Notes: a model not told the origin generated them from the sequence alone. A stretch of 64,000 bases of DNA from Mycobacterium pinniadriaticum (GCF_026242045.1 NZ_JAPJDO010000003.1:186001-250000); one strand, 5' to 3'; counted from the stretch's first letter, positions 53,264 through 61,908 are shown. Translations and numbers: made by a program.

Positions 53264-54425
53264 GCACCCCAGCCAGCACGACGGCCACCAGCCCGGCCGC
53301 GGGCACCGTCAGCAACCCCGCCCGCAGTGACACGGCGTCGGCGATTGCACCGACGACGATCGGCGAGCCCAGGAAGCCGACTCGCATCAGCCAGGTCAGC
53401 GCGGTCAAGCCGGTACCCGGACGCAACCCCGGAAGCTCGTCGGCGGCGTGCATGGCGGCCGGCACCAGCGTCGCCGAGCCGAAACCGGCGGCGGCGAACC
53501 CCGCGATGGTGCCCGGAATGCTCGGAAACGCCAAGGCGGCCGCCATGCCCAGCGCGATCACCAACCCCCCGGCCCGGGCCACGGCGGCCTGCCCCCATCG
53601 GTCGACCATCCGATCGCCCAGCACCCGGCCGACGAACTGGAAACCGACCACAGCGACGAACCCGAATGCCGCGATCGCCGCCGGGGCCGACAGTGAGTCC
53701 CGCAGATACAGCGTGGCCCACGAACTTCCCGCGTCCTCGATGACGGCACCGGCGATGGCGATGGCCACCAGCGCCGCCAGCACGAGGTAGACGATGCGCC
53801 CGGCCCCACCCGGGCGCCCGGCCTCGTGGTGCGCCCCGAGTTCGCGGTGGTCGGGACCGGGCAGCAGGAAGCGGTACCCGATCACGCAGGCCGCGCTGAA
53901 CACCATCCCCGACACCCCCAGCTGCACCGCCCGCGGAATGCCGAGAAAGATCGCGCCGGCTCCCATCAGCCCACCCAGGACCGCGCCCGACGACCACACC
54001 GCGTGCAGCGAGTTGATGATGGATCGCCCGTAGGCGCGCTGCACCCGAAGCCCGTGCACGTTCTGGGCGACATCGGTTACCGAGTCGGCCGCACCCGCGC
54101 AGAACAGCGCCGCGGCCAGCGTCGCCCCGGTCGGCGCCAGCCCGGCGGCGAGGACGAACACCGCGATCAGCGCACTGCCCACCACCGCGACCACCGAGGA
54201 GCGGTAGCGGCGGATCAGGATGGCGGCGGCGGGGCCGGTCAGCAACGCCCCGGCCGAGAACGCCGCAACGGCCAGGCCGAACGCGATATTGGACAATCGC
54301 AGGTCCGCTTTGATCTCGGGATAGCGCGGCAACAGGTTGGCGAACAGCGCGCCGTTGGTCAGGAACAGTCCCGCGCTGGCGATCCGGGCCCGGCGGTTTC
54401 GCACGCCGAGTCCGGGGGTGGCCAT
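53232..54425 (-). CDS. MFS transporter
   Basis: A 397-aa major facilitator with about 12 membrane segments. ATG 54425 (MATPGLGVRNRR) begins shortly before the first helix, ASAGLFLTNGALFANLLPRYP. Other segments include FCAGAADSVTDVAQNVHGLRV, INSLHAVWSSGAVLGGLMGAG and WATLYLRDSLSAPAAIAAFG. The pattern resembles the FucP/YbjJ-like group; the substrate is unknown. It overlaps the second SMR gene tail to tail by 32 nt and is divergent from malQ. Confidence 0.85.
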   Translation of the reverse strand: MATPGLGVRNRRARIASAGLFLTNGALFANLLPRYPEIKADLRLSNIAFGLAVAAFSAGALLTGPAAAILIRRYRSSVVAVVGSALIAVFVLAAGLAPTGATLAAALFCAGAADSVTDVAQNVHGLRVQRAYGRSIINSLHAVWSSGAVLGGLMGAGAIFLGIPRAVQLGVSGMVFSAACVIGYRFLLPGPDHRELGAHHEAGRPGGAGRIVYLVLAALVAIAIAGAVIEDAGSSWATLYLRDSLSAPAAIAAFGFVAVVGFQFVGRVLGDRMVDRWGQAAVARAGGLVIALGMAAALAFPSIPGTIAGFAAAGFGSATLVPAAMHAADELPGLRPGTGLTALTWLMRVGFLGSPIVVGAIADAVSLRAGLLTVPAAGLVAVVLAGVLSPRRRSVRS

Positions 54426-54464
54426 GTCAGGCGAGGTTACGGGTAACCAAGCAAGATGGCAGCC

Positions 54465-56588
54465 ATGACTGACGCGTCGCTGTCCGAACTCGCTCGCCGG
54501 TTCGGCGTGGCCACCGAGTTTCACGATTGGACGGGGCGGCTCGTCGCCGTCGAGGAGGCCACGCTGGTCGCGGTCTTGGCCGCACTCGGTGTCGAAGCCG
54601 GCACCGAAGAGGGTCGTGCGGCAGCACTTTCGGCCCTAGCCGACCGGTATTGGTCGCGGTCGCTGCCGCCTACCATCGTCGGCCGTCTCGGCAGCGAGAC
54701 GTCGTTCTGGGTGCACGTCAGCCATGGCGATCCCGCCCATGTCTGGGTTCGGCTCGAGGACGGCACGGTCCGCACCGGGGTGCAGCAGGCGGACAACTTC
54801 ACCCCGCCCTTCGAGCTGAACGGCAGGCTGGTGGGCGAGGCGACATTCGTGCTCCCGGCAGATCTGCCGTTGGGGTATCACCGGGTCCATCTGCGTTCCG
54901 GCGGTCAGGAGTGCAGCACTGCGCTGATCGTCACCCCGGCCTGGCTCGGTCTGCCGTCGAGGCTCGGTGCGCGCCGCACCTGGGGGCTGGCCACCCAGAT
55001 CTACAGCGTGCGGTCGAAGAATTCCTGGGGCGTCGGGGATCTCGCCGATCTCGCCGATCTGGCGGTCTGGGCCGGTGCGCGCCATGGCGCGGGCTACGTC
55101 CTGGTCAATCCGCTGCATGCGGCCGCACCGACGCGGCCCATGGAGCCCTCCCCCTACCTGCCGACCTCGCGGCGCTTCACCAATCCGCTCTACCTGCGGG
55201 TGGAGGCCGTCCCCGAGTTCGCCTACCTACCCAAGCGCGGTCGGGTGTGGAAGTTGCGCACCGCCATCCAGGCCCGCGCCGGCAAGGTCGACACCATTGA
55301 CCGCGATGCCGCCTGGGCCGCCAAACGCGTTGCGTTGAAGGCGATTTACCGGGTGCCCCGGTCGGCAGGCCGCCAGCTGGCCTTCGACGCCTTCAAGGAG
55401 CGGGAAGGACGGGCGCTCGACGACTTCGCCACGTGGTCGGCGCTGGCCGAGAAGTTCGGCGGCGACTGGCACACCTGGCCCGAGGCGCTGCGGCACCCCA
55501 GAAATCCCGAGGTGGCCGAGTTCGTCGCGCGCCACGGCACCGCGGTCGACTTTCACCGATGGCTGCAGTGGCAACTCGACGATCAGCTCGCTGCCGCCCA
55601 GTCCCAGGCCGTCCGTACCGGGATGGCGCTGGGCATCATGCATGACCTGGCCGTCGGCGTACACCCCGACGGCGCCGACGCGTGGGCGTTGCAGGATGTG
55701 CTGGCCCGCGGTGTCGCCGCCGGTGCGCCGCCGGACGAATTCAACCAGCTCGGCCAGAACTGGTCCCAACCGCCCTGGCGCCCTGACCAGCTCGAAGAGC
55801 TTGGCTATCAACCGTTTCGGACGCTCATCGCGGCGATCCTGCGGCACGCGGGCGGAGTGCGCATCGACCACATCATCGGGTTGTTCCGAATGTGGTGGAT
55901 TCCGGAGGGCGCCTCCCCGACCAAGGGCACCTACGTGCGCTACAACCACGAGGCGATGATCGGGATCGTCGCCCTGGAGGCGCACCGGGCGGGTGCGGTC
56001 GTTGTCGGTGAGGATCTGGGCACTGTGGAGCCGTGGGTTCGGGACTACCTGCGGGCACGGGGATTGCTGGGGACGTCGATCCTGTGGTTCGAGCACGAGG
56101 GCGGTCGCCCGCTGGAGGCCGAGCGGTGGCGGGAGCTGTGTCTGTCGTCGGTGACCACCCATGACCTACCGCCGACCCCGGGCTATCTGGCCGGGGAACA
56201 TGTGCGGCTGCGCGACGAGTTGGGTCTGCTCACAAGGCCCGCGCACGATGAGCTGGCCGACGATCATGCCGAGCAGGCCGCGTGGATGGCCGAACTGCGC
56301 CGGGTTGGGCTGCTCGGGGTGTCGGCCGATGAGGAACAGGTGATCTTGGGCCTGTACCGATATCTGGCCCGCACACCGTCCCGGTTGTTGGCGCTGGCGC
56401 TGACCGATGCGGTAGGTGACCGGCGCACCCAGAATCAGCCCGGCACCACGAACGAGCATCCGAACTGGAGGGTTCCACTGACCGGCCCGGACGGGACGCC
56501 GCTGCTGCTCGAGGACGTGCTGACCGATCCCCGGGCCCAGGCGCTGGCCGCCGCACTGCACTCGGCCACGGCGCCACACCCGGAGTAG
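54465..56588 (+). CDS. malQ: 4-alpha-glucanotransferase (amylomaltase)
   Basis: A 707-aa GH77 enzyme with the long N-terminal extension of actinobacterial MalQ, close to M. tuberculosis MalQ (724 aa). It transfers maltodextrin segments between glucans. The nucleophile Asp is in GVRIDHIIGLFRMWWIP, the acid/base Glu in VVVGEDLGTVEPWVRD, and the third acid in TTHDLPPTPGY. ATG 54465 (MTDASLSEL) is preferred over ATG 54456 by similarity to the known start. It is 2 nt upstream of a Nudix gene. Confidence 0.95.
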   Translation: MTDASLSELARRFGVATEFHDWTGRLVAVEEATLVAVLAALGVEAGTEEGRAAALSALADRYWSRSLPPTIVGRLGSETSFWVHVSHGDPAHVWVRLEDGTVRTGVQQADNFTPPFELNGRLVGEATFVLPADLPLGYHRVHLRSGGQECSTALIVTPAWLGLPSRLGARRTWGLATQIYSVRSKNSWGVGDLADLADLAVWAGARHGAGYVLVNPLHAAAPTRPMEPSPYLPTSRRFTNPLYLRVEAVPEFAYLPKRGRVWKLRTAIQARAGKVDTIDRDAAWAAKRVALKAIYRVPRSAGRQLAFDAFKEREGRALDDFATWSALAEKFGGDWHTWPEALRHPRNPEVAEFVARHGTAVDFHRWLQWQLDDQLAAAQSQAVRTGMALGIMHDLAVGVHPDGADAWALQDVLARGVAAGAPPDEFNQLGQNWSQPPWRPDQLEELGYQPFRTLIAAILRHAGGVRIDHIIGLFRMWWIPEGASPTKGTYVRYNHEAMIGIVALEAHRAGAVVVGEDLGTVEPWVRDYLRARGLLGTSILWFEHEGGRPLEAERWRELCLSSVTTHDLPPTPGYLAGEHVRLRDELGLLTRPAHDELADDHAEQAAWMAELRRVGLLGVSADEEQVILGLYRYLARTPSRLLALALTDAVGDRRTQNQPGTTNEHPNWRVPLTGPDGTPLLLEDVLTDPRAQALAAALHSATAPHPE

Positions 56589-56590
56589 CG

Positions 56591-57085
56591 GTGCCAAAGT
56601 TCAGCGCCGGCGTGCTGCTGTACCGGACCGTCGAGGGGACCGTCGAAGTGTTGATCGGGCACCCCGGCGGCCCGTTCTGGGCACGTAAGGACGACGGTGC
56701 CTGGTCGATTCCCAAGGGCGAGTACGAATCCGGCGAAGATCCATGGGCGGCCGCGCAACGCGAGTTCGCCGAGGAGCTGGGCTGCGGGGTTCCGGACGGT
56801 CCCCGCATCGCGTTCGAACCGGTCAAGCAGTCGAGCGCAAAGGTGCTGACGGTGTTCGCCGTCGGCGCCGACCTGGACGTGACCGACGCCCACAGCAACA
56901 CCTTCACGTTGGAATGGCCGAAAGGGTCGGGACGGCTGCAGGAGTTTCCCGAAGTGGATCGGGTGGCCTGGTTCCCAGTGGCGCAGGCACGGCGCAAGCT
57001 GCTCAAGGGCCAGGTGACGTTGCTGGACCTGTTGATGACTCATCTGCCGGGACTGGGCGAAGGCGACGCGGGTCAGCCGGGTTAA
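56591..57085 (+). CDS. Nudix hydrolase
   Basis: A 164-aa Nudix protein with a canonical box: GEYESGEDPWAAAQREFAEE followed by LGC (G-x5-E-x7-R-E-U-x-E-E-x-G-U). It begins MPKFSAGVLLYR and has KDDGAWSIPKGEY before the box, a pattern typical of diadenosine/NTP-like hydrolases of about this size. It starts at GTG 56591, 2 nt after malQ, and is followed 9 nt later by a luciferase-like gene, so it is mid-operon. Substrate is unknown. Confidence 0.9.
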   Translation: MPKFSAGVLLYRTVEGTVEVLIGHPGGPFWARKDDGAWSIPKGEYESGEDPWAAAQREFAEELGCGVPDGPRIAFEPVKQSSAKVLTVFAVGADLDVTDAHSNTFTLEWPKGSGRLQEFPEVDRVAWFPVAQARRKLLKGQVTLLDLLMTHLPGLGEGDAGQPG

Positions 57086-57094
57086 TCTCACGAC

Positions 57095-57976
57095 GTGAAG
57101 GTCGCCGTCGTCGCTCCCATCGCGGCCGGGGTCACCGCCGACCCGGTGTGGATGAGCGAATTCGCCCGCCATCTCGAGGTGTGTGGTTTCGAATCGATCA
57201 TCATGGCGGAGCACACGATATTGGTGACCCGCTACAGCAGTGTGTATCCCTACGACCCCTCCGGACGGGTCGAGGTGGCCCCGGACTGTCCGGTCCCCGA
57301 CCCGCTTGAGACGTTGGCGTTCCTGGCCGGCCGCACAACCGCGCTCGGGCTCGCCACCGGCGTGCTGGTGTTGCCCAACCACCACCCGGTGATGCTGGCC
57401 AAGCGGGCCGCCAGCATCGACGTGCTGTCCGGCGGGCGGCTGCGACTGTGTGTCGGGGTGGGCTGGATGCGCGAAGAGGTCGAGACCTGCGGGGCCGATT
57501 TCGGCAGCCGGGGCAGGCGCGCCGACGAACAGATTCAGGTGCTGCGGGCGCTGTGGGCCGACAACCCCGACGGGATCGGCCATCACGGCGAGTTCTATGA
57601 CTTCGACAATGCGATGTCCTATCCGAAACCAGTTGCCGCACAAGGTGTCCCGATTCACATCGGCGGGCACAGCCGGGCCGCCGCACGGCGAGCGGGACGG
57701 CTCGGTGACGGTTTTCAACCACTGGGGGTGGCGGGCGCCGAACTGGCGACGCTGGTGGAGGTGATGCGGATAGCCGCCGAGGAGGCCGGACGCGACCCGG
57801 ACATCCTGGAGTTGTCGCTGGGCCACCTCGTCACCAAGATCGACGCCGACCGCGCCGGGCGGCTCGCCGAAGCGGGCGCCGACCGGCTGGTGCTGGGGAT
57901 GCCGCCGGTCACCGATGTCGAGGAGGCCAAGGACATGCTCTCGGCGTGTGCCCAACGGCTCGGTTTGCGGCCGTGA
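57095..57976 (+). CDS. LLM-class F420-dependent oxidoreductase
   Basis: A 293-aa luciferase-like protein of the kind that mycobacteria often label 'TIGR03619-type' F420 oxidoreductases. It contains FESIIMAEHT, LGLATGVLVLPNHHPVMLAK, RLRLCVGVGWMREEVETCG and VPIHIGGHSRAAARRA. It starts at GTG 57095 with MKVAVVAPIAAG. Its stop overlaps the start of the NTF2-like gene (GTGA), so they are coupled. Substrate is unknown; F420 as the cofactor is inferred from the family. Confidence 0.87.
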   Translation: MKVAVVAPIAAGVTADPVWMSEFARHLEVCGFESIIMAEHTILVTRYSSVYPYDPSGRVEVAPDCPVPDPLETLAFLAGRTTALGLATGVLVLPNHHPVMLAKRAASIDVLSGGRLRLCVGVGWMREEVETCGADFGSRGRRADEQIQVLRALWADNPDGIGHHGEFYDFDNAMSYPKPVAAQGVPIHIGGHSRAAARRAGRLGDGFQPLGVAGAELATLVEVMRIAAEEAGRDPDILELSLGHLVTKIDADRAGRLAEAGADRLVLGMPPVTDVEEAKDMLSACAQRLGLRP

Positions 57977-58428
57977 GCCTGTCGGCGTCGGACCGCTTGA
58001 CGCTATCCGACCTGGTGCATCGTTACGCCGCAGCCGTCGACGATGGCGACGTGGCGGCGGCGATCGAATTGTTTGTCAGCGACGGTGAATTGATACTGCC
58101 CGAGCCGCCCGATGTCCTGACGCCGGCGCGTTCTCATTGCGGTCCGGATGCCATCGGCGCCGCGCTGGCCGCGGCGACAGGTGTCGGGCGAACCCACCAC
58201 GGTATCGACTCGGAGGTTTACACCGCGGGATCGACTCCCGATGTGGCGCATGGCCGTATCGCGGCGACCGCACACCATTGGAGCCGGCGCGGCGACGACA
58301 TCGTCGATCTGGTGTGGTACCTGCGCTACGACGACGAGTACGTCCGCGGTGCCGCGGGGTGGCTACTGGCGCGCCGGGCGCTGACGATCAACGCGATCGA
58401 GACGCGGCCGACGCGACGCTTGCGCTAG
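57973..58428 (+). CDS. NTF2-like (SnoaL/ring-hydroxylating dioxygenase-beta fold) protein
   Basis: A 151-aa cone-fold protein. It starts LTLSDLVHRYAAAVDDGDVA, the usual first helix, then FVSDGELILP, THHGIDSEVYTAG and DLVWYLRYDDEYVRGAAGW. Such proteins are isomerases, dehydratases or ligand binders; the active residues cannot be assigned. GTG 57973 overlaps the LLM stop by 4 nt, so it probably works on the same substrate. It ends 14 nt before a large inverted repeat. Confidence 0.8.
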   Translation: MSLSASDRLTLSDLVHRYAAAVDDGDVAAAIELFVSDGELILPEPPDVLTPARSHCGPDAIGAALAAATGVGRTHHGIDSEVYTAGSTPDVAHGRIAATAHHWSRRGDDIVDLVWYLRYDDEYVRGAAGWLLARRALTINAIETRPTRRLR

Positions 58429-58442
58429 GCCCGGGATCTCAC

Positions 58443-58504
58443 CGCGAGCAGACATAGAATCGCACGAAATCGGGCCAATTCGTGCGATTCTACGTCTGCT
58501 CGCG
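58443..58504. terminator. 26-bp near-perfect inverted repeat, bidirectional terminator
   Basis: The left arm 58443-58468 (beginning CGCGAGCAGAC) and right arm 58479-58504 (ending GTCTGCTCGCG) match at 25 of 26 positions with a 10-nt loop. It lies in the 87-nt gap between convergent genes, where one hairpin can stop transcripts from both sides. The arm sequence resembles a palindromic repeat that I recall as scattered through mycobacterial intergenic regions. Confidence 0.8.
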
Positions 58505-58515
58505 CCCGCCGGTCC

Positions 58516-59556
58516 TCAGTTCCGGGATTGCAGCGCCTCCTGACCGAACGTGCCGACCCCCAGGGACCCGTCCGGCAACACGAGCTCCCCGCTTTCCAGC
58601 CGGGATCGCAGATAAGCGAAGGTCTGTGCGGTCTGGGCGAACAGATGCTCCCCGGCCACCAGCGCCGCCCGCGACGGTCCGTCGGCATCGGCGAACTGCG
58701 GCAACGGTTGTACCACGGTGTGGTAGTCGACATTGAAGAACAACGGGAACGAGTACCGCTCTTCGGCGACCTTGCGTACCCGATGTGAGGTGGCCACGAA
58801 CGCCCCGTTGGTCCACAACTCGAGCAGGTCGCCGACGTTCACCACGAAGGTGCCGGGAATCGGCGGGACATCGATCCACTCGCCGGCCCCGTTGAGCACC
58901 TCCAGCCCGGGCGCCGTCGGCTTGAGCAGAGTGAAGCACTCGTAGTCGGTATGGGCGCCGATACCCTGGGCGTCCTGCGCGTCGGGGTTGTACGGATAGT
59001 AGATCAGCCGCAGCTGGCTCGGTGTCTTGGTGGCGTGCCTGGTAAACGTATCCGGATCCTCGTCGAGTGCTACCGCGAACGCCCACAACAGATCCTGCCC
59101 GACGCTCAGCACCGCCTGGTAATACTCGGTGACCGTCTCCGCGAATCCGGGTATGTCCGGCCACACGTTGGGCCCCAGCATCGGATTGCCCGCGAGATGA
59201 TCGGGGTCGTCGGTGGGCAGGTCCAATGCGGTGTCGAACGCCTCCTTCAGGTCAGCCGACTGCTGGCCGTAGAGACCCTCCTCACCCACCGGCACGTATC
59301 CGCGATGGCAGGTCGACAATCCGATGTAGGACTTCATCTTCTCGTCCATCGGCAGGGCGAAGAACTGTTTGGTCGCGGTCAGTAGCCTGTCGAACATCTC
59401 GTCGCTGACGTTCGTGCCGGACACGTAGAAGAATCCGACCTCCCGGGCCGCCGTGCCGAGCTCGGCGGCCACCCGCTCCCGCTCGGCACGATCGGCCGAC
59501 CGCAACCCGCTGATGTCGATGACGGGTACCGATTGAAATGATGTCGCCCCACTCAC
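58516..59556 (-). CDS. Isopenicillin-N-synthase-like Fe(II)/2-oxoglutarate oxygenase
   Basis: A 346-aa cupin-fold oxygenase. The N-terminal DIOX_N domain reads VPVIDISGLRSADRAERERV and GFFYVSGTNV; the iron facial triad is H and D in GIGAHTDYECF and H in ATSHRVRK, with the 2-oxoglutarate Arg/Ser in ERYSFPLFFN. The group includes thymine-7-hydroxylase and isopenicillin N synthase. As the last gene of an allantoin-degrading operon (4-nt overlap with the gene before it), it may hydroxylate a nucleobase or a ureide; this is inference. All metal ligands are present. Confidence 0.85.
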   Translation of the reverse strand: MSGATSFQSVPVIDISGLRSADRAERERVAAELGTAAREVGFFYVSGTNVSDEMFDRLLTATKQFFALPMDEKMKSYIGLSTCHRGYVPVGEEGLYGQQSADLKEAFDTALDLPTDDPDHLAGNPMLGPNVWPDIPGFAETVTEYYQAVLSVGQDLLWAFAVALDEDPDTFTRHATKTPSQLRLIYYPYNPDAQDAQGIGAHTDYECFTLLKPTAPGLEVLNGAGEWIDVPPIPGTFVVNVGDLLELWTNGAFVATSHRVRKVAEERYSFPLFFNVDYHTVVQPLPQFADADGPSRAALVAGEHLFAQTAQTFAYLRSRLESGELVLPDGSLGVGTFGQEALQSRN

Positions 59557-60143
59557 AGTGTCACGCTTCCTTCGCTTTCCTTGATCTCCCAGGCGATGTC
59601 ATCGTCGACTCGTACCTGTCCTGCCGTCTGTCGCGGACGTAACGACCTGCCCACGCGGTGCGGATCGGCAGAAACAGTTATCCGCCAATCGGTTCCGCCC
59701 ACCACCCCGAGGGAAACCTCCGTCACGGAGGCGCTCCGGTGAGCCCAGCCGAAGCGCTCCCCTACTCGCACCAGCAGTCCGGTCGCGCCATCGCCGGTCG
59801 ACAACAACAGGCCCCAGCACGGCTGCACCGGACCCGGGTCGCGCTGCCAGTGCTCGGTGTAGTCGGCGTGTACACCGATCTCGACCAGTACGGTGCCGGC
59901 CCAGCTCATCCGCCCGGCGTCGGGCAGACCCGGCGGCTGCATGTCCACGACCCTGGTCCACTCGAAGATGTCGTCTCGCTGACCGAGCCGGCCGGCGAAG
60001 CCCTCCCCTGGGCCACGAACGTCGACGAACAGCGAGATACCTTGTAGCCATTCGACATTCGTTCCAGTGTCGCGCGTGCCGTCTGCCTCGATGAGCAGGG
60101 TGCGTCGCCACAGCCCGGTGCAATCCGCAATCACTGGCCTCAT
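59553..60143 (-). CDS. Unassigned 196-aa protein in the allantoin operon
   Basis: I cannot assign this protein firmly. ATG 60143 (MRPVIADCTGLWRRTLLIEA) overlaps the allantoicase stop by 4 nt and its own stop overlaps the oxygenase start by 4 nt. It is predicted all-beta, with TNVEWLQGISLFVDVRGPGE, MSWAGTVLVEIGVHADYTEH and LLVRVGERFGWAHR; the W-L-Q-G...VDVR element recalls fungal HRI1-like lipocalin-type proteins. There is no signal peptide or membrane segment. A ligand-binding or isomerase role in ureide breakdown is possible but unproven. Confidence 0.6.
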   Translation of the reverse strand: MRPVIADCTGLWRRTLLIEADGTRDTGTNVEWLQGISLFVDVRGPGEGFAGRLGQRDDIFEWTRVVDMQPPGLPDAGRMSWAGTVLVEIGVHADYTEHWQRDPGPVQPCWGLLLSTGDGATGLLVRVGERFGWAHRSASVTEVSLGVVGGTDWRITVSADPHRVGRSLRPRQTAGQVRVDDDIAWEIKESEGSVTL

Positions 60144-61165
60144 AGTGCGGCCTCCCACCGGTCGCGAAGCTGCCTCAGCCCGGCCTCGGTGGGCCGGCCC
60201 AGCGCCCGGACGCGGGCGATACCCCCGTCGGGGTACGCCTGCACCCGGATCGCCGTGATGGCGGCGGCCGCCACCACGAACACCTGCCTGGCATCGGGAA
60301 TCAGCCGGGTGCGCGGCAGCACGACCTCGTCGAATGACAACGCCCACCATGGACGTCCGGGGCCCGGGTGGTCCTGGGTGCCACGCACGCAGACTTCCCG
60401 GGAAGCGTTGAACACGAAATACGAGGTATCGATCTCGATGCGGTCCAGGTCGGTAGGGGCCAGGAACGAGATCGTCACCGCGTCGTGGGTATCGGGCCCG
60501 ATGTCACGCCGGCGCCGGGCCTCCCACCCGGCGCCCATGTTGTGCGGACGGTCGGCGGCGATCACCGCGCGCGCGTCGGAGTAGAACGCGTCGCTGCAAT
60601 GTTCGACCCGCCCACCCTGTTCGGCACCGGAGACCTCGACGGTCACCCCCGACCACAGGGCAGGGTCCGGCACGGCATCGCCGTAGGCCCGCAGCCGCGC
60701 CACCCCGCCGTCGGAGGCGATCGCCAATTTGAGGTGCGTGTACCGGCGCCGGTCGGCGATCGAGATCGGGTTGTGCGCGTCCGGTTTCAGCGGAGTCAGC
60801 GGCGCCAGTGGCCGCCAGTCCGCACCTGCATGGCACGGATCGGCGCCCGCCGCCAGTGTCGCGCCGTGCAGCACGCAGCCGGTCGGATGGTTGCCAGTGA
60901 AGAATCGGGTGTCGACGTCGACGGTGCGCAGCCGGCCGGGCACGCCAAGACGGATGACCGCCCAGTCCCCGTCGGGTGCGTGCCTGCGGGTTTCCCAGCC
61001 GTCGACCACCTCACCGCGCAGGTCGAAAGTGCCGGGTAGGAAACTCGGTTCGGCGGGGTCGATCAGTCGTTCCTTGACCCCGAATGATTCGTCACTGGCC
61101 GCGACCACACTCCCGCCGACCGCGCGACCGGCGAGATCCAGACCCGCATCCCGGTCGAAGATCAT
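60140..61165 (-). CDS. alc: Allantoicase
   Basis: A 341-aa allantoicase (allantoate to ureidoglycolate plus urea). It contains two repeats of the allantoicase jelly-roll domain: DGWETRRHAPDGDWAVIRLG, VDVDTRFFTGNHP in the first; MGAGWEARRRRD, IEIDTSYFVFNASREVCVRG in the second. The matched pattern G-WE(T/A)RR ... ID/VDT-(R/S)(F/Y)F is diagnostic. ATG 61165 overlaps the racemase-like stop by 4 nt. Its product urea can feed the urease encoded at 5.4-9.7 kb, and ureidoglycolate leads to glyoxylate (glcB, 20.2 kb). Confidence 0.93.
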   Translation of the reverse strand: MIFDRDAGLDLAGRAVGGSVVAASDESFGVKERLIDPAEPSFLPGTFDLRGEVVDGWETRRHAPDGDWAVIRLGVPGRLRTVDVDTRFFTGNHPTGCVLHGATLAAGADPCHAGADWRPLAPLTPLKPDAHNPISIADRRRYTHLKLAIASDGGVARLRAYGDAVPDPALWSGVTVEVSGAEQGGRVEHCSDAFYSDARAVIAADRPHNMGAGWEARRRRDIGPDTHDAVTISFLAPTDLDRIEIDTSYFVFNASREVCVRGTQDHPGPGRPWWALSFDEVVLPRTRLIPDARQVFVVAAAAITAIRVQAYPDGGIARVRALGRPTEAGLRQLRDRWEAAL

Positions 61166-61908
61166 GAGTCCAACGCCTGCGACAGCGGCCAGTGGGTGCG
61201 CGGGTTGGCCGGCCCCGGGGCATAGGCACCGACCTTGCTGGTGGACAGCCCCAGCCCGACCAGCATCTGGGCCAGGCCCACGGCGGCGGCCACCCCGTCG
61301 ACAGCGGGCACACCGAGTGCCTCGGTGATCGCCGCGACCACCCCGGCCATCCCGGCGCAGCCCAGGCAAATCACATCGGCACCGTCCGCAGTCACCGCGC
61401 GTTCGGCCTCGGCGACAATGGCTTTGACCGCGCCGGCCGGATCCGCGTCGACGTCCGCGGTTCGGAGACCACACGCCCGTACCGATGCGCAGTGCGCGGC
61501 CAGTCCGGCCAGCAGCAGCCGGTCCTCGATCGGGGCGATGGATCGGGCCAGCGTGGTCACCACCGAAAAGCGCCTGCCGATCAGATGGGCTACGTGGGCG
61601 GCGGATTCGGCGATGTCGAGCACCGGGACGGTCAGCATCTCCTGCAGCGCATCCTTGCCGTGCTCACCGAAGCCAGCCAGCACGACCGCGTCGGCGTCGA
61701 ACGCTCCGGCCGCCAGCTGGGTGGCGACGACGTCCATCACACCGACCGCGGACAGGTAACTCTCGCTGGCGGAGTCGATCGCGACTGTTCCGAAACCCGG
61801 CTGCGTGGTCACAATCTCGGTTCCCGGCGCGGCCACGGCCCGGGCTGCGGCGTCGATTTCGGCGGTCATCGTGGCCGACGTGTTGGGATTGATCACCAGG
61901 ATTTTCAC
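61162..61908 (-). CDS. Asp/Glu/hydantoin-racemase-family protein lacking the first catalytic Cys
   Basis: A 248-aa member of the family that holds allantoin racemase (HpxA) and hydantoin racemase. It begins MKILVINPNTSATMTAEID, typical of the family. The enzyme needs two Cys, which in HpxA I recall as C79 and C184. Here C184 is present in ICLGCAGMAG, but residue 79 is Gly in VVLAGFGEHGKD, where racemases read ACFGDPG. It may therefore not be a racemase, or may use another residue. GTG 61908 overlaps the allantoinase stop by 4 nt. Confidence 0.8.
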   Translation of the reverse strand: MKILVINPNTSATMTAEIDAAARAVAAPGTEIVTTQPGFGTVAIDSASESYLSAVGVMDVVATQLAAGAFDADAVVLAGFGEHGKDALQEMLTVPVLDIAESAAHVAHLIGRRFSVVTTLARSIAPIEDRLLLAGLAAHCASVRACGLRTADVDADPAGAVKAIVAEAERAVTADGADVICLGCAGMAGVVAAITEALGVPAVDGVAAAVGLAQMLVGLGLSTSKVGAYAPGPANPRTHWPLSQALDS

